Assembly: GCA_963573385.1 (NCBI GenBank)
Contig: CAUYLG010041516.1
Span: 1-64,000 of the forward strand
DNA length: 64,000 nt
Direction: 5' to 3'
Source: Cacajao melanocephalus
Lineage: Eukaryota; Chordata; Mammalia; Primates; Pitheciidae
The first letter of the stretch is position 1. Every line of letters starts with the position of its first letter. A program made the position numbers and the translations under genes. Below, piece after piece: positions 53,869-64,000 of the stretch. The notes under the pieces are model-generated. The model saw only the letters and a program-made list of their open reading frames with translations, was not told the DNA's origin and did not search any database.

Positions 53869-54105
53869 AAAAAGTATCTTATTCCTTCCTGTCTCCATTG
53901 TTAAGTACAATTATTAGCATAAAAGAGGTTTTTAATACCCATTTTTAGACTGCATTCTAGCCTGGGCAATAGAACAAGAATCTCGTTCTCTCTCCGTCTT
54001 TCTCTTCCTCTTTCTTTCTCTCTTACATTCTTTTTTTTTCTTTCTTTCACTCTCACTTTCTTTCCTCTCTTTTTCTTTCTTTCAAAAAAAAAAAAGTATC
54101 TCATT
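53869..54105 (+). mobile_element. Alu-tail / CT-rich retro-inserted segment, copy 2, with target-site duplication
   Basis: Same body as 18-260: unique lead, Alu right-arm tail (GCATTCTAGCCTGGGCAATA), CT-rich stretch and poly(A). AAAAAGTATCTTATT (53869-53883) and AAAAAGTATCTCATT (54091-54105) bracket it, which is the signature of LINE-mediated insertion. Body about 53884-54090. A minus-strand frame across it is a purine-rich artefact. Confidence 0.85.
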
Positions 54106-54109
54106 TTCT

Positions 54110-55985
54110 TTTATTTAAAGAAAAACTTTACTTTTGCAACATCAGAAAAAAAAATCACAACCTAAATGCTTAATTATATCAATTTGTAAGAACATGAGGC
54201 ATTACAGGCATTATTTGCACTTGACTTTCATTAACAATATTTTATCTAATTTGTTTATATTCATCTTAAACAGAAACAAATAAGATTCAAATTTCAGAAG
54301 AAAAAAGTATAAAAATGGATGTTAAATGTTACCCTTGTCTTTGAAATTTATTATTTTTTCAGTTTATTTTAGGATGAACTAGACTATTATATGAGGATTA
54401 AATATGTAAGTATATTTTTCTTTTTACTTTCTTATTGTAGAACATAGTTTCTTCTAAAGTGTTTCAACTAACATTTTCTACTTAGAAAAACAAAACTTTT
54501 ATTTTTCAATCACCCAGAATCCGTAACATCTGCATTTGAGCACCCATGAAAAAGACCCACACTTTTGAAAAATGAGTGTGACTAATGGATTCATAAATTT
54601 CTTTCATCATTAGCAAGTAAAATAAAAAGATATTCTATACATTTAAAAATGTATCCTCTGAGAAATACATTTTGGAAATAATAAATGCACTTCTATGCCT
54701 CTCAAGTTTGTGAGCCTCACACACACTTCAGTGAGTGATCTGCCTATTATTAAAACCACTAAAGACAAAATTTCATGCCTACAAATAGTCACACACATAC
54801 ACATTATATTTAAATACTTATAAAATGGGCTTCTAAAAAGTTAGAACTTGTAGTAGACTAATTAAAATAGAAAGTGGAAGCCTATTTAAGATGATAAATA
54901 CGAACCATGTACCATATATTAAGTCAAATCCCTTAACATGGTGATTGCCATTATATTAAAATATTCAATAATCTTACCATTTGTCAATGATTATTTTAAT
55001 AAATATAAAATTAAACACATATTTAGTACAAAAATATGTTTAACCACACTCACAAACACAAGGCTTATGAATTACATTATAATGACTTCTAATCATAAAC
55101 TTTATCATAGTTACACAATTACAACTTTTACCATTTTGTGTGCATGTAAAAAATTTATATTGTAAACAACCAAAAATTTTTCACATTTGTAAAACTAGAG
55201 GTGACTGAACAAGGAAGTACTTTTCATAGATATCTCTTCTTTGGAAGAAATAAGAAGAGTTAGGTGATGAGAAAACAATACAATTAATATATTCTTCTGT
55301 CCTCAAGAAACTTGTGTCCTATATAAAATTAAACTATTAATTGTTTTTAAGTTCTATCTTTATAAGCCACTTAAATTCAATCTAGAGAAAGGTAAATATA
55401 AACAAATAGAATTTTTCCAAATTCTTTTTCAGACCCTTTAATCTATCTCTTATTACCTATAAAATTTTCCTGCACATTTTAACAAATTTGCAATTAAATA
55501 GGCATCCTTTATCACCTCCCCAGGCTTAGTATAGGTATAAACTGGAAAGACGGTGAATTTAGGTAACAAAATTTGTTACTCTGGAGTTAGTATTCTATAT
55601 TCCATGAACAGGTGATTAAGTATTTTTTAACACAGACTTCAAAGTAAAGATCTATTAAACTGGAAAAGACAGTAAAAACATAATTTTCTTCACTGTTCAT
55701 TACTATTATATTCACTATTAAAATATCTTCACATTCTTTTTGCAGTTTATAAGAAGTATTATAACTCACCTATATGCAGATAGCGTCGCAAAAGCACATG
55801 CAAGAAATTTCTAATGCTCTACCATTCTTTATTATCTGTGTGTACTTTAATAACACAAGGTTAAATATAATGTGTTTTCAAAAATAAAAGCTGACATTTT
55901 AGTTGTTAAATTAAAATAGTAAAACATTTAAGTGGTTTATGATTTATACCCCAAATATACAATGAACTCTTTAAGGTCTACAGTA
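54110..55985. other. AT-rich intronic DNA, nothing recognised
   Basis: No repeat, RNA gene or coding signal that I can support. Confidence 0.5.
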
Positions 55986-55989
55986 AGAA

Positions 55990-56870
55990 AAGAAACAACA
56001 AAATTTTTAAAAATGAGCTATCTTAGCTGAGAAGCCTAGCAATAAGCCTGAAATGTTAAGGAGCAGAACTAGAGCCCAGATCTTGGTTTGTAAAAAACAT
56101 TCTCCAATAAAAGTCCTCATGGCCCCTGGAAGAAATGGCTGATTCTTGGCTTGAGACAGGAAATTAAGAGCCTGGACCATATTCCAATGTCATGAAGAAA
56201 GAAATTTCTAAAAACAAATAAAGAAACAAACAAACCAAAAATGTCAGTAGGTGGTTGTGTTAAAGGAATACCAAAAAATGAAAAATGTTCCTAATGGCCA
56301 AAGCTGGAATAATTTGAACAAGAGAACATGGTAGTATTAGATTACAAACCAAAGTATAAGATAAATGTCTATATTGATTATAAATTAATGATTGAAATGA
56401 ATAAGTGTGGGAGAAAGATCAAATTCCCTAGGAAGATAATTTCCAAATTGTTATTTCTGTAGATACTTTCCTTTGAGGAAGTAGATCATAATACTTTATT
56501 CATTAATTATAAGCTACACATAGTGACTCCATTCAAAAATTGCTGTATGGAAAGGGGAAAAGAAACAGCAAGTTTACACTGGAGAATCCCGACATACTAG
56601 TTTGTCCAGGCGACCAAGTGAAAATCAATCATGACAATTTGTGATAATAATATATACCCTTGACATTATGTGACAAAAGTAATATTTTCCTCGGATATTT
56701 CTTCCCCTCAAAACAGCCCTTTTTAATCATGAGAAAATCATTAGGCAAATCCAAGTTGAGGGACAGTGTACCAAATACCTAATACTACCCGTATGTATAA
56801 ACATAACTACAAATACCCTTAAAAATGGCTAACATGTATTAGAACGATAGTTCAACATGAGCAATTGTAC
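55990..56870 (+). repeat. Old interspersed repeat (LINE-derived suspected)
   Basis: GGAAAGGGGAAAAGAAACAG, CTGGAGAATCCCGACATAC and TTGAGGGACAGTGTACCAAA appear in the order of a common old mammalian repeat I recognise but cannot name securely. Confidence 0.5.
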
Positions 56871-56874
56871 CTAC

Positions 56875-58686
56875 TCTAGGAATTCAAGTCAGAATTAACA
56901 TTATGCGATCAGTTAAAAAAACCCACCACATTTAGAAGTTAAGTGAGAATAATAATCATATCCACACATATAAACATAAGATAAAATGTATAAAATACTT
57001 TCTAATAAAACTATTCACAAAAAATGAATAGAAGAAAACTCGCTTACCTGATAAAGAATATCAAATCTGAACTCACAGCAAATACCACTTGTAATGGTGA
57101 ATTTGGATGTATCTCTTATTTTTATGTGTAAGGATGACTTTTATTCTACATTTTACTGTATTGACAAACTAATCTATCAAGCAAGAAAATGAAAATATAT
57201 GGTTTGTAAAGAAAGAATTAAAACTGTCATTATTGACCAATGGTGTTTTGTCTATATGAGAAAAACCGCTAAGAGGCAGGTTTTCAAAATAAGGAAATGC
57301 AGGCCTATCCTGTCAAATTTCATTACAAACATGCTAACCACAGACCTCCTGGCAAACAGGCTCATGGTATTTGCTAATAAGATAATAGAGCTTTTATTTA
57401 CCGAAAATTTTTGGCATGATGAAGCTGATTGTTCACTATTGGCTATGACAAATAAACAGGAACCTATGATTTATAGGGGCATGACTCCCTGGAAAATTTC
57501 AGGTAAACTCTCCCTATCTGAGTATAACATGAAGATGTTTCATGATATCAGTTGCTCTTTATGTGTAAGTGATATGAATCACACATATTATTTAGACTTC
57601 ATATATAAATTTGGGACATGAATGCATCGTGATAGGAAATTAGAGCACCTTGGGAGCTGTGTTAGAGGTCCCAGCTTTCTTACTGCTGCACTTATTATCC
57701 ATGATTGTTTGTATTCCTGAAATTATTAGGGGTGATTGATACTAGGTAAGACCTGTTTTGTGTGAATCTGGCTTCAGAATCCAGCCATTTTTATTATTTC
57801 AAACATTCAAAAATTTGCAGAAAAATTATAAAAAAGAGTAAGATGTGACAAATAATATTACACAATGGCCTCATATTTTTAATAAACTACAGATTTCAGT
57901 ATTTTATTCAGATATGTTCACAGTATGAATAACAATGTGTTTTTATTTTAGCACATATAGTATTTCTAATTTAACTTTATTACATGCTGAAGGAATAGAG
58001 AACTACGTATTTTGAAAATGAAAGTCAATGCCCACATAGACTAAATGCACAGCAAAAACAATACATTTTGTAAAGGGAAAGTTTATTAAGATGCTGAACT
58101 AAAGACTACATTTTACATTTACTTCAGACTTACCTTTTTACAGTGAAATTCCTAAACACTTTAAATTTGAAAACAGAAGATAATAAAAGTTGAAGTAAAA
58201 TCCCATGGTATTTATTTTCTAGAGCTGAGAATTTCAAGTATATTTCCTTCTCTTAGTTCAGAATCATTTTAATTAAGTGACTTGAGAGACTTCTGGGAAA
58301 GATTAGGCACAGAATTCTAACTGTGTTTTCAGACTAGTATCGAGTGGGAAAATAGCACAATTCCCTTTGAATGACCATATCTTGGTATGTATTTATATTT
58401 CTGTTTTAATGAGCACCTAGTTCCTTGATTTTGGTGTGTGTGTTCTCTCTGTTTTATTAATGATTCAGTATTCATTTGAAGATTTGAATCTTACACAGTG
58501 TGAACTGACTTTATCCATAACAATAATTCTATCTTAAAATGCTTCTTAAAGATTCATATTTAAGTTATTGAGTTATTGTTTAATCATGATTTGAGGTCCC
58601 TTTCGTCTGTTCCAAATACATATAAATATAAAATAGAGTAAGTTAAAAAAATACATAATTATCTCCCTCTCCCTCTCCCTCTCTCT

Positions 58687-58726
<40 letters not shown>

Positions 58727-59425
58727 CATATAGAACACCAGTTGAGTTGTTTTGTGTATTATAAATAGATGGAACTCAAATTTTAGGGAATGTTGGTAAG
58801 AATTTGTACAATGTGCTGTAGAAGCACCTAATGTAAAGTACTTGATTTGTAGGCAAAGGAAATAGATACAGTAAATAATTTAAACTTCATTGTTGCCTTC
58901 TATCTTTATGTACACCTTAAGAATCTTAAGTGTATCTTAGGTGTATACATAAAGATAAGTATATGAGCTTAACTTATAATATAAAATAATTTTATTAATA
59001 TAGTAATATATAAATGTGTATTATACATCAAGGGTAAGGAGTACATAATAAAAACATAATCTAGAGTTTTGAAACTAGCGGAAAATAAAAGGGTAGTAGA
59101 GATACATAAAAACAAGCCATAGAATTAAAAGGGGAAAAAGAAAGCTAATAAATATGTTGACACATAAATTTTTATTACTAAAAATGACTACAAATACATC
59201 AGTAATGATAAAAATACATGTATTCAAGTCATTTAAGAGACAAAATATTCATATAAAAGATTTCATATAGCATTTAAATTTAATAAATTTGGCATATGTG
59301 TAGTAATATTAACACATATTAAACAAACAGTAATGATTTTTCTTAATGGCATGTGGGTTGGCATACCCCCTCACCAAGTAAATATTAATGATGCATCAAT
59401 TAGTGTTTTATCACCTTTGATCTTT
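56875..59425. other. AT-rich intronic DNA with one 140-codon frame
   Basis: The frame at 57199-57621 (+) has no recognised domain and lies antisense to ZNF804A in its intron. Otherwise only a microsatellite at 58663. Confidence 0.45.
58663..58724. repeat. (CCCTCT)n-(CA)n compound microsatellite
   Basis: About four CTCCCT units, then CTCTCTCAT, then about 18 CA units. Confidence 0.95.
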
Positions 59426-59431
59426 AATCAA

Positions 59432-59520
59432 AAATGTAAATATTGTTAATCCTTGATAAAATTAATTCTTTGCATATTGTTAGGTATATAAAGAATCTGG
59501 ACAAGACTAACAAACAAGAA
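59432..59520 (+). repeat. 89-bp duplicated segment, copy A
   Basis: Aligns without gaps to 62069-62157 with 7 differences (92% identity by eye). Unknown family. Confidence 0.9.
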
Positions 59521-59525
59521 AATGC

Positions 59526-59606
59526 TATAAATAATTTAAAAAACAGTGTTTTGTTACCTTTAAATTATAAATAATTTAAAAAACAGTGTTTTTTAAATTA
59601 TTTATA
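59526..59606. repeat. Direct repeat plus perfect 41-nt palindrome
   Basis: A 27-bp motif (TATAAATAATTTAAAAAACA + GTGTTTT) is repeated at 59526 and 59566. From 59566 to 59606 the second copy forms a perfect inverted repeat: two 20-nt arms around a single G at 59586. Confidence 0.97.
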
Positions 59607-59609
59607 GTA

Positions 59610-61060
59610 TCAGTAACTGAAATGGAGTTAGCTTTGTTACCTTTCCACATATAACATATCTTAAGTTTAGGAACACTTTGTTAATATCGAAACATAAACA
59701 TTTTGTAATTAATATTGTATTATTGTCCCCAAATAGAGTGTCATAAAAATGATAAAAAAATTTTATGACTGGATCTTTTTATTTATGGAAGAATTTTATG
59801 AACACAGCATTATGGGCACTTGCTAGGCATTCTGAATCTACTTCTTTCTTATATTTAAAGATCATCGAGTCTCTTGAAAGAATGGAGATATAGACCCAGT
59901 TACCATGTATCAATGAGACAGGGATCCAGGGAATAGAATGAAACTATACCTAAGACATTTTATAAATAACAAAAAAGGTTCAATGTGTATCAAATAATTG
60001 ATGCACACTCTCATCAATGATATTTCAAACATGGTCTTCACAAAGTCACTGAAGAGTCATACAAAATATGAGCAACAATTCAACCCTTTTTAAATGTTAT
60101 GTACTTCACAAAGGATTCTAGAACATGTTATCCATTATTAATTCATAGTTTTAAAATAAAAATGTAATAAGATTATGAAATATTTTAGAATATCTTTATT
60201 TTTTTTATCTTTCATTGGTGAAATTTAGTCCCTAGGGGCTATTGTAGGCCGTGTCTGAGCAAAGGTTTGAGAAAGTATTAATTTAATTTATAAAATAAAA
60301 GTTTAAACACTTGCATTTGAAAATTTAACATTTGATACATATAATGATCCTAGCAAATTGCAAACAATAAAAATGATTATATGATATACTTCTACAACAA
60401 AAGAATTGAATTTTGCAAGCATATAAACTCAGTGCTTGATAATTTAGAATGTAAATTAAGATTTATATTCTAAATTTATAAATTTTATAATGATACAAAC
60501 ATTTAAACAACAACTGAATATATAGATGATTGGCAAATTGCTTTGAGTCCTAAGTAGGTTAAGACTCATACTAAAGCAGGTTACCTTAACAAATTTTTCA
60601 TATATCAGGGAGCAAACACATTTAAAAAGTATTATCAACAGATAAAAATGTTTATTTTTTTATATAATGTTACCTAATTTTTAGAATGGAAATAATTTAA
60701 TATATAATTGTAGTTAATATCTTTTATATATTAAATTGAAAATTAAAAATGAAATATTTTCAAGTGACTATCACAGCATATTTTACATAGTGTTTCTAAA
60801 TTTTAATTTAGGTGTGATAAATGTTTATCCAGTTACAGTGGAAAAGTATATTATTTTTAACTCCAAACGTTAGCCTCTATCCTTCCTTTATATAACTTTT
60901 GCTTTATGAAAAAACAATGAAACCATAAATATTGATTATAACACAGACAATAACGAACAAAATATAATCATAAATACAACCAGGCAGAATTAAAACATCC
61001 TTATGATAAAGAGACATGAGGCAAGAACTTCAGGTTTGTGGTTATATCTGCTTTAAAATA
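59610..61060. other. AT-rich intronic DNA, nothing recognised
   Basis: Very AT-rich with short chance frames only. Confidence 0.5.
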
Positions 61061-61065
61061 ACACG

Positions 61066-61372
61066 GCCGGGAGTGGTGGCTCATGCCTGTAATTCCAGCA
61101 TTTAGGGAGGCTGGCCAAGGTAAATCACCTGAGGTCAGGAGTTGGAGACCAGCCTGGCCAATACAGTGAAACCCCGTCTCTACTAAAAATACAAAACAAA
61201 TTGCCAGGCATGGTGCATGTGCCTGTAATCCCAGCTACTAGGGGGCTGAGGCAGGAGGATCACTTAGGGAGGCAGAGGTTCCAGTGAGCTGAGATCCTGC
61301 CACTGCACTCCAGCCTGGGCAACAGAGTGAGACTCCATCAAAAAAAAACAAAAAAAAAAACAAAACGGCACA
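61066..61372 (+). mobile_element. Alu, sense
   Basis: Near full-length Alu (GGCCGGGAGTGGTGGCTCAT ... CCAGCCTGGGCAACAGAGTG) with a deletion in the right arm and an A-rich tail. Confidence 0.95.
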
Positions 61373-61435
61373 ACAATGTGAGGAATAGAAGTGAAGCCAA
61401 AAAGTGCTTATGGCGTCTTTCCTCTTCTCTCATTT

Positions 61436-61477
61436 CTCACTCTCATTCACTCATTCCTCACTCTCATTCACTCATTC
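61436..61477. repeat. Exact 21-bp tandem duplication
   Basis: CTCACTCTCATTCACTCATT plus C occurs twice in direct succession, just downstream of the Alu tail. Confidence 0.96.
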
Positions 61478-62068
61478 AGCCCACACAGTCTTTCAACAAC
61501 CCAAAAAAAGCACATTAGTCTTGCTTTTCTCTTACTCTGAATGCCAGCACACCATGGGGCTGGGCTCCACTAAAATTACTGAACAAAGATTGGTATTTTA
61601 GAAACATTTTTTTCACCAAATATTTATAAAGCGGTAAAAATTTGAGAGAAAATTAGTTTCTATGTGACATATTAATATTCTTTGTAATAGAATCTCATTG
61701 AAAAGAGAAAGATTAGTGTGGAAATGTTGCTTTGATTTCTAAACTAATAATTATAAAATAATGATGAAGAGAAGTAAGGCAAGTTCCTACAGAAAACCTA
61801 TGCTACCCATATATAAAAATTCAGTAGTAAACTGTCAAACAATTTTTTTGTTTTTCTCATTGTAATTTATTTTTGTTATTGCCACAATGTGAGCACATTT
61901 TTTTCTACTATAACTAGTTTGGGTTTTTCTAGAAATATTGATATCAGGTCATTTTTTGTTTTAGGATGAACACTGCAGTGTGACTAATGGTTTGGTCGAG
62001 GTCATGCCAATTTATACTTTTAAATTAATGAGCTTATAGATAACTAAGATAGATGCTATTCCTCTTTA

Positions 62069-62157
62069 AAATGTAAATATTGTTAATCCTGGATAAGATT
62101 AATTATTTGCCTATTGTTAGGTACTTAAAGAATCTGGACAAGGCTAACAAACAAGAA
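62069..62157 (+). repeat. 89-bp duplicated segment, copy B
   Basis: Partner of 59432-59520, same orientation, 2.6 kb apart. The flanks diverge at once on both sides. Confidence 0.9.
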
Positions 62158-62159
62158 TA

Positions 62160-64000
62160 TATGTTCTCTATTAATTTAGTTTCAGTACCCTAGAGTCTAG
62201 GTAGAAAGAATGTAGGACTGTGCTTTGAAATTAGAGAATAAAAGTGGACCCTTTTTCAAGTAGAGTGGAGGCTGAGAAAATAGAATAACAGTAAGTGGTT
62301 CCCTATAGACCTGTAAACATCAGAAATAATATGTCAAATGTTGGATTTTTCTTTTTTACTCTGTAATTTCTTTCTATTATTTTCAAATAGCAGAATTCAG
62401 TAAAATTTTATTAAGCATTCCATTATGATTGTAACTACCTTTAGGAGACTTCCGAAGAGCCCTCTGCCACCATGGGTATAATGTAATGGAGTGGAAGACA
62501 TAACTGTCTGAAGAAGATACTCTGAGTTCAGATGCCAGGAGTAAAACCAGAGTATAGAGCAAGACTAAAGTGACAAAGAACAATCTGGGCAGCTTTGTAA
62601 ATATTTAACCATATTTTAGAAACGATTGCAATACTTTGTTCAGGGGACAGGAAAAATAAGCTTCCTGCTAACAAGCATAGTGGGAGCTATGGAGAATGTC
62701 AGCTTGGCATTAAAGAAAGGTAAATTTCCAAAGCCTGCAGAAACAAGGTTTCTGAATTGTATTAATTTGAATTTTTAATACAATATCTAATTGTGGGAAA
62801 TGTAGGAACTAAATCAAGGTCATGGTTATATTGCTTACTATTTTATCTTTTGTAATCACAGTGATGGTATCCATGGTGCAAAACCTCCTTAAGTGTAGGT
62901 ATCTGTGTGTGTGTGTGTGTGCAACATATGTGTATAAGAAAAACATGTAGATGTCTAATATGTAATATATATTAGACATGTATACTACAGTGCAAAATAT
63001 ATGTTATATATAATATATAATAAACTAGATATTATGGAATATAATACATCAGATATAATAAAATATTTAAAGAATTATACAAAATATCAATTATTTTTTT
63101 AAAATAAAGGGAATTTTAAGGAATAACTAATTTTGAAAGGAAACCAATTTATTTTCATGTGACTGTTACATTTTAATATGATTACTATTAATCATTATTT
63201 AGTAAATAGAGTGAAGTATCTTGGAGAATTACAGTTGAAAAATAGAAAATAAATATTTAGGATATATAATTGAGCAAAAATGGCTTCCTGCAATACATCC
63301 AAGGTTAATGAGATCTAAAACCTCTATGTGTTTTCATTTTATCTTTGCTTCTCGTACATTCTTTAGTGCCATTCAGTTCCAAGAAGCATTTGCTTCTAAG
63401 AAGCAGAAACTGAACTCACTTAACTTTTGCATTCTTACTTGAACCTACTATGTGAATTACATTTCAACTACACATTGTTGATAGCTTTCCTTAAGGACTC
63501 CAAGGAAAATGAGCTTCTGCAACCCAGAGCAATGTCTGTGGTGAAAATAAATTTGGGGTTATAATCTAGCATTTCTTCTTGTCAACAACGTCATATAAGC
63601 TTTTAGTAAATATATTTGTTGAATAAGACAACACAGTTAAATTTTAAAAAAATACCAGTCTGCTATAAAAAGAAGTTTTTTAACATTGTGTGGAGGATTT
63701 TGTTAGCAGATTTCTGTGACTTGAATCTTACTTTCTTGATTAGAACATAATCATGCTAATGATTTGACCTTTATCTTTGGTTGCCCCAAAGAATATCACT
63801 AAAGTGGTATCAACTTCTCCACATTAATAACAGCTTATTTTACAAAAATATAAGCAGTTATACTGGACTGAGCAAATGGGCAATATTTTCCAAATTGATA
63901 CAAAAACACTTAGAAAACATTTTCAAGTGTGAAAGTGGGGGAAGAATTGTGTCATTTCATGTTTCAGTTTCCTATTTAGTAAAAACCATATGAAGAAAAT
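62160..64000. other. AT-rich intronic DNA, nothing recognised apart from a microsatellite
   Basis: No gene or named repeat seen up to the window edge. Confidence 0.5.
62897..62921. repeat. (GT)n microsatellite
   Basis: About 9-10 GT units followed by very AT-rich DNA (62950-63080) with overlapping TATATAA inverted repeats. Confidence 0.9.

Overview
The window is primate nuclear DNA: AT-rich, about 5% coding, crowded with Alu SINEs, L1 LINEs and ERVL-MaLR/ERVL LTR elements. The one gene I can support is ZNF804A, on the minus strand. Its last exon (exon 4, 21127-24364 coding plus a short 3' UTR to about 20660) and the small exon 3 (26406-26536) are present, with consensus splice sites and matching phases. 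The zinc-finger exon 2 and exon 1 lie beyond the right edge; I searched for the finger exon by eye and did not find it. The protein is clearly close to human ZNF804A but carries many substitutions. Young L1 3' ends at 17.6, 33.0 and 38.2 kb have a 3' UTR unlike the human L1PA consensus that I associate with New World monkeys. My best guess is therefore a platyrrhine primate (inference, not proven).

Layout, left to right. 1-20.66 kb is intergenic DNA downstream of ZNF804A. It holds a short Alu-tail/CT-rich retro-inserted segment that recurs at 53.9 kb, a GC-rich retrocopy-like piece ending in poly(A), an inverted MaLR LTR split by an Alu, an inverted L1, an MLT1 LTR, an AG-rich degenerate repeat and a young L1 tail. 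20.66-24.36 kb is ZNF804A exon 4, followed by the 2.04 kb intron 3 and then exon 3. From 26.54 kb to the right end is intron 2 of ZNF804A, which is entirely non-coding. It contains a THE1/MST-type MaLR provirus (27.5-29.3 kb), several L1 3' fragments (30.1-31.9, 42.7-43.9, 44.0-45.8, 52.1-53.8 kb), an LTR-in-LTR nest (34.2-35.6 kb), an ERVL relic with integrase and dUTPase remnants (36.4-38.0 kb), Alus and microsatellites. The last 10 kb is very AT-rich and has a perfect 41-nt palindrome and an 89-bp duplicated segment of unknown nature.

The gene model works as follows: exon 3 supplies a basic, coiled-coil-prone stretch right after the C2H2 finger of exon 2, and exon 4 supplies the long, mostly disordered, basic and proline-rich remainder. 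I see no second protein-coding gene, RNA gene, CRISPR array or microbial-type operon. The remaining open reading frames are antisense shadows of exon 4, pieces of repeats or chance frames.
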